Of a stretch of 64,000 bases of DNA, positions 11,590 to 23,600 are shown piece by piece. How positions within the stretch are numbered: the stretch's first letter is position 1; each line of letters begins with the position of its first letter. The stretch is from assembly GCA_037783415.1 (NCBI GenBank), contig JAZGTN010000038.1, positions 248,001 through 312,000 on the forward strand. Direction: 5' to 3'. The stretch is from Leptasterias polaris. Its lineage: Eukaryota > Echinodermata > Asteroidea > Forcipulatida > Asteriidae. The position numbers were made by a program, and so were the translations under genes. A model generated the notes under the pieces. It searched no databases. It saw only the letters and a list, made by a program, of their open reading frames with translations, and was not told the DNA's origin.

Positions 11590-11644
11590 ATGTCTACTTT
11601 TGCCTTAGCCAGTTCGATGCTGCTGATGAGTGTACTCCTATTCG
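11590..11644 (+). CDS. Copy B exon 1: signal peptide
   Basis: The ATG follows cttacc. It encodes MSTFALASSMLLMSVLLF and one base of a Gly codon, with donor ttcg|gtgagt. The length and hydrophobic core fit a secretory signal. Copy C has the same exon at 42597-42651. Confidence 0.85.
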
Positions 11645-14600
11645 GTGAGTTTTTCTTGAATCAACTTTGAGCGTACATTTTTAATGAGTAGGTATTCGCG
11701 TCATCGTGTCAAATAAAAAGGGATTTATCAAGATATTATTTGATTGAACAATGAATAGAAAACATTTGTTCAAAAAATTAACTTTGATTCACAAATTTTC
11801 AGTTATTAACTATTTTACCCGCCTTTGGAGCAATATTTTTTCACTCACTCATTTGCTTGTTTATTAAAGTGTCATGACAATAAAGATGATGTGTCCAATT
11901 TCTTACCGATTAAGCTTCAAAATTATGTATTTAAATTTTAAATCACGCCTTTCGGTCATGTTTTGTAAATTATTTGTGTCAAATGAGATAGCTTTTGGAT
12001 AATTTCCGTTTTGAAACAGCGTGGTCTGTCAAAATTCGTCCAGTTAAAAAAACAAAACGAAAATAAGCAAAATATTTTAACAGAAATTGGGCCATGCAAC
12101 TTTAACCACAAGAAAACTTCTAACACGCACAAAGTTAATGGACGATCCTGAAGCTATTCATTGGTGGTACACCTTTTAGGTGTTGTTGAGCGATGTTACT
12201 TCAAGATGCATTGTCAGATTTTTGCTAAAAATACTAGGGGTGTTTGTAGATTTTATTTTTAAATCAAAGATATAAAAATTATGCATTTCAAAATTGCTGA
12301 ACAATAACTCAATCTATACCATGCCCGATATGGGGCAGAGGGAGGCCCCCCCAAACTAACCCTGACCCTAACACACTCTTCCCTCTTGTATACAGAAGCA
12401 CCCCCCTAAAATTCTCAAAAGAATTCCTGAGATTCCCAGAACACAATGAAGACACAATAGAGGGGGGGCCTCCCTCTGCCCCATATCGAGCAGCAATTGA
12501 CTCAATCTCGAGATCCTTTTTGCAACTGGTACGTTATCTAAAAATGACTGTTTGGTGGGGGAAAAAACCTGTCAAAGCCAACTTTTCTTAAAATGCAAAT
12601 CAATTTTATTTGTTGCAATGAAGGAAATCTATGCTTGAACCTGATTCGAAAGAACATACACTTAAAACCCTCAAGCGAGGGAACTGTTGCAACGACCCCG
12701 TAGTATGCGTTCAGTTCTTAATTTGTTTTTAAGTATAAGTGTGTTGTTTACATGCATTGGTTAATTTAACCTTATTTCTTTGCTTAAATACATTTTTAAT
12801 TGAGGGTGAATAAAGAAAAATTGACATATGCGGGATTATTTGAAACAGCAACCCCTGGATTAACGTGCCGGCGCTCTGCCAACTGAACTATCTAGCCATA
12901 TCATCAAGTCGAGCGCCATGTAGAAGCTCGAGCCTGCCCAGTGATTTTTGTCCAGATGTTTCGATCCAGCATGCAGGAGCGTAGTTCCTCAGCGCTGGCC
13001 AAGCCGGTGTCTCGTTTCAGGGTATCTATGAAGGAAAGCCATATAATGATAGCCCCAAAGTTGTTCACCCCAATGGTTTATTGTAAATAAGTTTTTATAA
13101 TTATTTGGTTTCTACTAGGATTGACAATTTACATACCGATTACACAAAAGTATGCTGGTAGAATTTGGATATCACTGACCCATGTTGATTGACACCCCTC
13201 TATGACATGTGGCTTGGTCCAGCATAGGAAATCATGGTATATAACTTATAAGCTGACCCATGTTGATTGACACCCCTCTATGACATGTGGCTTGGTCCAG
13301 CATAGGAAATCATGGTATATAACTTATAAGCTGACCTGTGTTGATTGACACCCCTCTATGACTTGTGGCATGGTCCAGCTTTAGGATATCATTGTAAGCT
13401 GACCTGTGTGTGGTTAAGACAACAAACTCTTAAAATGTCACTATGTGCTGACAGCGTCCCTCACTGCAGGTTTTAAACCACAGTTTCACAAATTAGAGAA
13501 ACATGAAAGTAATGATGTAGTTTTTCTTGTTCTCTTTAATTTGTATTTTGTATCTTGCTTGTAATCCAGGACTTTGTCTAGCCCATCCAATCAACAGCAA
13601 CACCAACAACCAGGAAACCCCAAGATCATACTCAGACGGTAACTGTTCAAATTCAGTTTATTATACTTTTCTTTCTTTCAAAATAGTTTATCATATAGGT
13701 TTACTACATAATGATTATGTAATTGGATTTATAATTTATTTAGTTAATAAAATAAACCATTTAATTAAATCACATGAAGTCGCCACAAATTAGGGTATAT
13801 TTTGTTTTCGTATATTTTTTATTTGACTGTATGTGGGTTCCATTATAACCACTTTGTAATGCTTAATATAAAGACAAAGTGAATAACCTTAACAATCGCA
13901 GAAGCAAAAAGATTTGGTTCTGTCTCAGAGCTAATTTGTTTTAAAGTTCGTTCCATTACCAATCTTCCAGTGATTGTGCGTCCCTGGAGTGCTTTTAAAG
14001 ATGCTTAGTCATTTCTTTCAAATTTCACCCGATAACTAGATTTAAATTTGAAATAGTTGTTTATATCCGTTTTAAGAAAGTTACAGCTTTCAGGTATTAC
14101 AGGATAAGGCAAAACCACCATTGATAAGTTAAAGACTAAAAATGATTTGGTTACAATTGTTTTTAATTTTTTTAAAACATAGGAATTATTTGTGCATTGT
14201 TCGATGCAATTATGGCTGTAGTTGTGTAGTTTTATTACATCTTTCTGTCTAAATACGGTGAGAGAAGAAACATTCCCTCAATAAACTTCTTTCGTCGAAA
14301 CTTGGGCCAAGCAACTTTAAAAACAGCAATTTCTAACTCAATTCAAAGTCGATTGTTTTGATTGACGCAGTCGAATTATAGCCAAAATGTGAACAAAATT
14401 CCTCGACAAAATTTCAAACGTTTTTCTCACCAAAACATGACAATGTTCTAGTAGAAGTAAGTTTTACTGTTTAAAAACGTAAGGGTGTACTTTCACTTCA
14501 GATCCAAAGTATTGATGGTCTTATCTACTTATTGCAGGACCACCGTGTACCAGTGGACCGTTGGGAATGGAGAGTGGAGCGATCCCTGATGGAAGCATTA

Positions 14601-17600
14601 CTGCATCATCATCCTACTCGTCGACATATTTACCTCCAAGAGCTCGACTCCATGAGGGCAAGTCATACTCACTTTCCGTTTAAATGCTGATAGGAACTGC
14701 AAACCTGATCCACATACAGTATCATATTCTATCCATTTAGTTCCTCCTGGTAACTAGTTCATATAACGCATACGGCCAACATTGTTAACACATTTTATGA
14801 AACAACAAACATGAAGTGAAACAATTTTATTTATTTATGTGCGAGTAATAATAATTTATGCCAATGTCTCATTACAATGACATAACCAACATTGCAGGTT
14901 CATTTTCCATCGGTTTGTATATGTTTTAGTCTCATTCATTTGTTTTAAAGTCCGTTGTTTCATTTGCTTTTTTCCCATAATTTAGTTTCTATAGCATAAT
15001 TTTCATGATGTTTTGTTTGTTTTTAAGTTCACAGTTTCATTTGTTTTTTCTTCTTTTAGTTTGTTTAAATGGATTCTAATGCTTGTTGTTTGAAAGTTCT
15101 TGGTTTTATCTGCTTTCATTTCATTTGAATTGTGTACTGATTCAAACGTTCCTTTGTATTTGTTGAAAATGTCAACACAAAAAACGTCGATTTCTTTTAA
15201 CCTTCTACGCATTAACTGAATTCATTGATTTTCTTTGTGCAAGACAAACTTGTTTAATGCTGCTGATAGTACAATCGGAATAAAACGGAGCTAGGTAGCT
15301 CAAAACTCAAGAAATTAAAATAATAACCGATCGGGCTTTTACTTCATGTCATGTATGGGATCGAAGGACAGTGTTATTATTAGATGTTTAGTTTCTTCAT
15401 TCAAATGTAAAGGCACAGGGGAAAAAAACCCCAAAACATAAAAACAGTTAGACTTTTTGAAAACTGCAACCAGCCTAGGGATTTTAATTCATTTACAATA
15501 ATTTGGGTAATGATGGAATAAGTTGAAATTTACACTTTTATTATTACCCCTAGGATCGTTGATGTCTGTGACGAAACGAAATATACCATTATTTTTAAGA
15601 AGTGATCCACTTTAAAAAGGGTTCTTTCAATAGGAATGGATAAGGGATTGATTCTCAGTTCTGCTAACAAGAGGCATTTATCATTATGATTATTTTGCAC
15701 AGGAAACAGCCACTGGTGGATACCAGCGCAAAATGCTGTAGCAGGCTCTTGGATTCAAGTTGATCTGGGACTACCAGGCCCAGTTGTTACAGGACTGATT
15801 GTACAGAGTCATCCAGCATACTACATGGAAACCTTCAGCATTCAGTACAGTTTAACAGGAGAATCTGAAAGCTGGCATGACTTGGAGAATGCGGACGGAG
15901 ATACCATACGGGTCAGATACCTTTTGTTGTATACCTCCCTATAGTCTTGATTGGTGATGCTAGTTTTTGTATAAGTCACCACCGGTATAGAGGGCACAAC
16001 ATCGACGGGCTCGGAGGGACTAGGCAATCATTTACATGTTTGTTTGATACATTATAAATTATTTTCCGGTGATTCCTTTTGCTATTATCGTGACTGCGTT
16101 AACAAAACGGCGTTGTCAATCAACACTAGTAGGCCTATCACAACTTATGCAAAAAATCCCAAAACAGTAATAATTAATATTAATAGTAAATAAATAAAAA
16201 AAAACATCATTAGGCCTATCTTGGACTAATAATAAAACAAATATAATTTATCAACTTTATACAAATCATGCTATTCTGAATCAATATTCTGAACCGGCAA
16301 TGCTTTCTCATACCCCTAGTCGAATTTTTCTTTTCCAACAAAGGATCTTACCAAGCATGTCCAATGCTCACAATATGCCCGTCAAAACCCCAAGACATTT
16401 AAATACTGCGTGTACGAACTTCTTGCTTATTAAAATCTGAAAACGGGACTCTTTAAGCTTTACTGCAGAAATGACGCGAGCAACTGCTTATTTTAAGTAT
16501 CGCCAATACACGCATATAGGCCTGTATAATTATGCGCAACCAATAACATTTTGTTGAAGTCGAGTACCTCTTGCCTTAGTCTGACCCAGAGTCCAAGTGA
16601 CGAGTCCACAACATGGACTAAAGACCGATCGACATACATTTTTACCAACAATGTGTCTTTTTCACATCAACTTTATAGGGACTTGGTATACAAATTCGTA
16701 CGATGAATATTTACAGTGTATTTTTTGCTAAATGAACATTACGTTTAAGATTAATATTATTATTTAATCTTAAACGTAATGTTCATTTAGCAAAAAATAC
16801 ACTGTAAATATTCATCGTACGTAGTGTGACACTAACTTATGCACTTAACTTATCCGTTTGATAGTTAGTGTAACAATAACGTGGCGTGTCGTAGCCACGC
16901 AGGTGTTGGTGCATCGGACTTGATTCTGGTCGATTCAGGATGTGGGTTAAAATCCCGGTCATGACACTAGTATCTTTGAGCAAGACACTTAACTTATAAT
17001 TGCTTCTGTTCACCCAGGGTTGAAACCACTTTGATACTTTCATATTGCTTATAAGACGAGCTTAAAGTTGTTTAATTTGCAGTAAATTTTTAATTTATTC
17101 CCCCCCCCTTTTATTAGTTCAACGGGAATGTCGATGGTGGTCAACGAGTAACTGTCACCTTCCCTGCGGTTTTGAGGACCAGATTCCTTCGAATAATGAC
17201 ACTAACTTGGACTAGTACTGTTCCTCACTTTACATTTGAAGTTATTGGATGCCGAGGTGATGTTCAAACTCTAAATTATGATGTAAACAAATTAACAATG
17301 TGAATTAACAGACAACAGAAAAACCACAAAAAACAACGAACAACCCAACAAACAAACAAACAAACAACCCAACAACCCAACACACAAAAATACAAACAAA
17401 CAAACACCCCACCCAACAAACAAACAAACACCCCAACAAAAAACAAACAAACACACAAACAACCCCCAACAAACAACCCCACAAACAAACAAACAAACAA
17501 ACAAACAAAGACAGAAACACATAGAAAGAGTAAATAAAAGCAACAATTCATTTCCTTGGCGGAGGTAATAAAGAAACAAAATAATAAGTAGTAGCATCAC

Positions 17601-20600
17601 CAATGGTGTTCTGCTTTTATCATTTTTTTAAAGATGGTATCATCCGGCTAGCTGGAGGTGATGACTCACGTAGAGGTCGAGTAGAGATTTACCATGACGG
17701 TGCTTGGAGTGCGGTATGTGATACAAACTGGGACCTACAAGATGCCAATACTGTATGCAGGCAGCTCGGATTCCTAGAAGCAAGTGAGGCAAAGAACGGA
17801 TCATTTTATGGAGCGACAGAACTTCCTATTGTAATGGATCGAGTTGCTTGTAAAGGGACGGAGCCATACCTTTCCAAATGCTCATTTCTTTGCAAAGAAA
17901 ATAATCCGTGCACCAGCACTGCTGGAGTAGTCTGCAAACCACGTAAGATATATTACTGCTTGTATTATTGTTTTTTATCTGTTAGCTGGTAGTCGTGGGG
18001 TTGTTTTCCTGAAGCTTTTAAGGAAGCCTTTTTCTCAGCCATACGAAACTAACAAATTTGTATTCCTTTTTAAGCCAATATCTTTATACCCGAATTGATT
18101 AATTGACGAAATAAAACAAAAAAGCAATTATACTAGATTTGTTAATGCAAGGGGTGAGTTGACGCTGATCTTTCTCAAAGAAGACCATTCTATAACCCTT
18201 TCAGTACCAACCGATACTTGCAACTAATGCAATGGTGACCAGAGAAATTTCATTGACATACTTGGTGACCAACACTATTTTGGAAAGTTTCAGGTTACAG
18301 CGCCCTCACAAGGCAGATTGGGGTTAGCCTAGGTCCTAGTAACAGAATGCAACTTGTACAAGCAAGCAATGAAATGACTGTTTCCTTTGGCATATTGCCT
18401 TTGACTAATTCATTGCCTTAAACATTTTTTGAGGTTTGGTATTATGACCACTAAATACCAAATTGAGTAGTTTCTATGTGAAAGCTTAAAATGTTTAAAG
18501 TTGCTGTTCATACCAATCTGCATGAAAATTATTTCCCTAGGAAAATTGGTTTCTGAAACGTTAAATAAACAGAAGGTTTTAATAATTTACTTTCGAAGCA
18601 CCATCCCCCCCCCAACCCGCCACAATGTTGGAAACTTTGGTTGAGCCTCACAGATACTGGGGGTTGGTGTCTATACCCATGTTTTCAGGATGAAGGTACC
18701 CAATGAGACCAAATTAAAAAATTGTGGATCAATTGGTTAAGGCGGCCATTTAGATTTTTGGAAAATTTGTTTCTGAAACCTAAAATAAACAGAAGGTTTT
18801 AATAATTTCCTTTTGAAGCACCCCCCCCCCCAACCCGCTCATAGGATTCCACATTCAATATAAACAAGAGAGTTTTGATTACGCACAATATGACCTGGAA
18901 CAAAATTACTGCTAAAATCCAAACTATTATTTGTTACCACATTTAATGACAAAGAAGGAAATAACATTTAATAACATTAAATATTGCCAAAGTGCTATAC
19001 TTGTACTTTCGAAGCACCATCCTCCCCCACGCGCTTCAATGTAGGAAACTTGGATTAGCGCTCATAGGATTCAACAGTATTCAACATTCAATATTGCCTA
19101 AAATAAACAAGAGAAGTTTGATTAAGCACAATATGAACTGGAACAAAATTACTCCTAAAATCAAATGTACACCTATCATGAACCAATATGCAAATAAGGA
19201 ACTCCCAAAGTGCTATACTGGTACTTTCTAAGTACCATTCCCCCCCGCCTCAATGTTGATTGTTGACTGGCATGCGCTTGTGGGATTCAACATTGTAGCG
19301 GGGGGGGGGGGGGGGGGGGGTGTTCCGAAAGTATTGAAAATTAATTGCTTGGTGTGGAAATTCTCCAATCATGGTATAACAGCTTTACACATTGTTTACA
19401 AAATTGGCTTTGTTTAATTGTTGACCTAATTTATGGCTTGGTGTGGAAATTCTCAAAGCATGGTATAACACACATTGGCTTGACACATTGGTTACATATC
19501 ATGCGAGTTTGTTTCCTATTAGAGGTCGAACTGCATACAACACAGTCACGTTTCTTCCCGCCAACATTCGGACCAGGAAAGTGCGGAGTTGAAAGGGCAT
19601 TTGAAGCACTTGACACTTGACTGGCATGCTCAACTGGGTTGTACTCCAAGCTTGAAATAAGTACCTCTATCACCTTGACCCGGAAATCCAAAGTAGACAA
19701 GCTCTTGTGTGTATGGATGCTGTTGTATACGACATTAGCATTAAGCAAACATTTATGTCTAGGATTGTGATAATACACGTTTCCACCATTTGAGTGTTTT
19801 GTGGGTATGAGTATAGTACGTGCACAATTGTCCTGCCAGATCCGTGCCCCCATGTATTTATTGTAATTGTCGACTATGCACGGTTTTTGGATATGACGAT
19901 GTCCTGTTGAAGTTTTCCGGCTGGGAATCTTTTTACTAGTGACACTGCAATCGCCATAGTTTGACAGGAGAGTGACACGTTTTGTGTCCTGCCACATAAC
20001 GCATAGTTGGCCTGCTTTCTGATAAAATTGGGGATCTGCTCCGCTTTTCATGGGGAACTTCAGGGATTTGCCAAATCGGGTATCCCTAGGGTGGTATAGC
20101 GCACAGTTCCACAAGCTCCGAATCCTAGCTCAGACAACTTGGAGCTCAGACAACTTGGAGAAGAGAGCCGGGCTACTAAACCAATTGTCCATGTAGATGC
20201 AATGTCCTTTATTTTTGAGTCCCTGCAAAAGGTTCAATACTACGTTGCCTGGTGCCCCTATTTCGGATGGATGGTTTGTCTCAGGATAACTTACAGAGGA
20301 CTGTCCTTGTGGGGACCTGGGCTGCGATCCTGTGAACAACTCCCAGGTACATGTGTACCCTGTGTCTGATTCGTTCAATGAGAAACATTTTAATCCCCAT
20401 TTTGCGGCTTTTCTTGGCATGTACTGCTTGAAGCTCAGTCGTCCTTTGAATTTGACCATCGTCTCGTCCGGTGAAAGGCTTCGTCCAGGCTGGTACACCC
20501 GGAGGAATGATGGTAGTACAATGTTTAACAGTGGGCGTAATTTTGCAAGTTTGTCACGGGGAGAGTCGCCCTCCACATCTCTGTTATTGGCTAGGTGGAA

Positions 20601-23600
20601 AAATCGAAGGATTGCAGTAAAACGGTTACGAGCCATGGTTGCTGAGTACAGGGGACTTCGTAGAATTTCAGACCTGGACCAATGCATGGAGTAACGAGGC
20701 CTTTTGTTGATTCCCATGCAAAGAAGTAGGGCCACGAATGCCATCATTTCAGGTACATTAGTTGGTCACCAAGCACGCTTATTTTCTGCACCCGCTCCCA
20801 GAGTTTGATCTGCATAACGATTGGTCTCCTGTACCATAATCTGCCACACTCGCTTCACAAAAGTACAGTTTGAAGATTTGTATGGGGGATAACGAACTGA
20901 AGTCTTCTGTAGCCCCGGTGTTTGCTGTAAATTTCACAGGCGGTCGCCGGGTGTAAGACTTGGCTTCACGCCATCCACACCGGAAATTCGGCTTCTTGGT
21001 CTTGGTCTTCGATGAACACGATGCTGTTGAGGTCGAGGCGATGGGCTCATCATCACTGTCTTCTTCGTCCGACACATCAAGTGGCGAATCCTCGTCAGAG
21101 GACATGTCGGAACCGCTTTCTGCAAAGATTTCTTCCAAAATGTTATCATTTTCATAGGCCATGTTGTCAGAATCTATTACTCAAGAATGCGTGGGGGACG
21201 CTTGCTGCAATAGACTGTGCAAGTCTCGCGCGCATTCGAACTTCCGGGACCATAGTGGTCCCAACCATATGGAGTTTTACGTGGGCGAGATTTTGTTTCG
21301 TCAATTATTTTAGTTTAACGTAGTTTATGACCTAGAAAATTATACATGTTGTTGGGAACGCAATACTAAGTGATAACAAAATATGAAAGTAAAACCAATT
21401 CAACAATATAACGAAGAAAACCCGAGAATTAAACTTGACCTCAGCTTCGGTTATTGCAAAAAATTAAGAATTTTGTGCTCACCTCCGATCATAAAACTTA
21501 TGTAAAAGCTTGTTTTGGATGCGCGATTATAATCGCCAGATGCTGTAATTGCAAAGCAAACCCTTTTCATTGCAGTCTATGGTGTTGAGGCGTCGGCATT
21601 CCTCTTTAAACTGCGATACGGGTCAATTTAAAACCCGTTTGACCTTCACGAATCTGCGTAAGGGGTTTCTAAAAAGTTAACATCAAAAAAGCATCCTTGT
21701 CCCAGAGTTTTAATTTGTTTTTAATAATAATTAACACACTTTGGCGTACTTTTTTAAAAAGCTAAAACTAATTTCATGAAATTGTAATGATTTATTTTTG
21801 TTGTTCAGATTTTGTCATGAGATATAATTTAAAACAAAGATTTGATTTCAGAAATAAAAATGTTCTTCGTTTGACGTGTTTTCTCGTTCGGATACGCGCG
21901 AGACTTGCACAGCCTATTGCCAAGGGGGGACGCGGGCAGCTTGTTGCCGGGGTGATGCACGCACGCGGGGCCTGCATGGGATTGAGGGCGCTATTTACAT
22001 TTTGAGAACTTACTCTTGGTGCGTGTGCCAGTGAACCTCAATAGTCACCAACAGAGGAAATTTTTACGTGCCATAAGGACTCGGTGGTCACGAAGTGGGA
22101 TGCTTTTTTGAGCCGATATGGCTCGGCGGTACTGAAAGGGTACTTTAAGAATAAAGATCGTTGCCATAAAACACAGTTTGTTGCGACCTTTAACAAAAGT
22201 TTTAATCGTCGGATGATTTTCTGGGCATCTTTCCTTCATTTTCCTTCCTTTACAACAAACACAATGCTCGTCTCTTTCTCTTTTTTGCCTTATATTCAAA
22301 ACAAAATTACGCCGGCCACCGAAATGTTTGAATGTTGTCTCGCTACAACAATTTAGGCTTTTTAGATGAGTGCATTCCGGTTTATACGAAATTTTGCTCT
22401 TTTTGTTTGTCTAATGGTTTTAATTATGACATGATGTATATACAACAAGTGGTCAAATTGTCACTCCCCTCGTGACTATTTCAATTCGGCTTACTGATTT
22501 CACTCTTCCCTTTATAAACAAGATGATGTTAGGCTTGTGGATGGACCAACCAGGAGAAGTGGAAGGGTTGAGATCAATGTGAATGGCGCATGGGGTGCCA
22601 TCTGCGACAATGAGTGGGACTTGACTGATGCTGGGGTCGTCTGCAGACAGCTTGGTTACTCTAATGCCACGCAGGCAGCGTCGGGTGCTTTCTTCGGTCA
22701 AGGCAGTGGTCCCAACTTCATTGATGGGGTTATATGTGATGGTTCCGAGACCAAAATCACCGACTGTCCGTCGCATTGCTGGGATAAGCCAAAGTGCAAA
22801 AACACAGAAACTGCTGGAGTAATCTGTGTTCAAGGTATTATAGTCAAAACAAAAAGAAACTTATAGAATATTTTTGCAAACAGCAGCCATCAGATGTGAT
22901 CGAATAAGTTAGTCTAGCAAAGAATATCGACCTCTTGTGTGAATTCAAGCAATGGGACTGAGATATTAAGATTCTTTTGTCGCTTCGTGTTTAGGTAAGA
23001 AAATCGACGAATGTTCAAGGTATTTATGAAGGGTACTTGAATGGTCTTTGCACTTTGAAAACGACCTCTATGTTGCAAACTCTTGGTGGCGCACTTTATC
23101 CTTTTTTCCACGTCGTAACCAGGGATTCAGATACCAAATAAATTCTATAAAGCAGGTTAACCCTTACTGCCTCCTCCCTTCCTCAGAACTGAGTCTGGGT
23201 CCCAGGGGTTTGGCCCATGTCTGTGTCAGGCTGACCGGAAACTGATCATTTTGACAAAGACTCCAAACTGACCTGGAAATGGGTCAGGACCCACAGGGAC
23301 CAGAAGTCCGGTTCAGTTCTGGCCCCGGAGTTTATGAATATTGCATAATTTTTGAGCTAATTATTTTACATTTCCAAGTAATTAACCACAAGGGAAGCTG
23401 AACTTAATGTAAAATGTTCGAATAATGGTGGTTTTTTGACTCATAAGTTCAAAACTAAATTGTTTTATTTATTGTTAAAAACCACATGCAAAATCACGCA
23501 TTTCAGGTAAAATCATACAAATCTTGATTACGTTCTTGAATACATCAAGTATAACACGTATTAACATTTTGTTTACGGGACTAATTTTTTATATTACAGG

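Larger units (their letters stand above)
11645..13569 (+). other. Copy B intron 1
   Basis: GT-AG intron. It holds a 184-bp MITE (12316-12499), a minus-strand SINE (about 12803-12905) and a 78-bp tandem repeat (13175-13400). The rest is AT-rich and aligns with copy C intron 1. Confidence 0.8.
15912..17117 (+). other. Copy B intron 4
   Basis: Donor acgg|gtcaga, acceptor ttattag. Contains a perfect 58-bp inverted repeat (16697-16821) and a SINE (about 16880-17030). It is very close to copy C intron 4. Confidence 0.8.
18196..22140 (-). mobile_element. piggyBac-family transposon, gene B intron 6
   Basis: Same insertion as in A and C. The left end is ccctttcagtacc after ATAA and the right end is ggtactgaaaggg. 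Here the right TTAA has been lost by a 7-base deletion beside the end. It carries a nested 702-bp MITE (21213-21914) in its 5' leader. Long G and C runs lie in the 3' part (about 18606, 18822, 19300-19320). Confidence 0.88.

Noticed and set aside
13175..13400. CRISPR-like direct repeats
   Set aside because: Units are contiguous 78-bp tandem repeats without spacers, in an animal intron.
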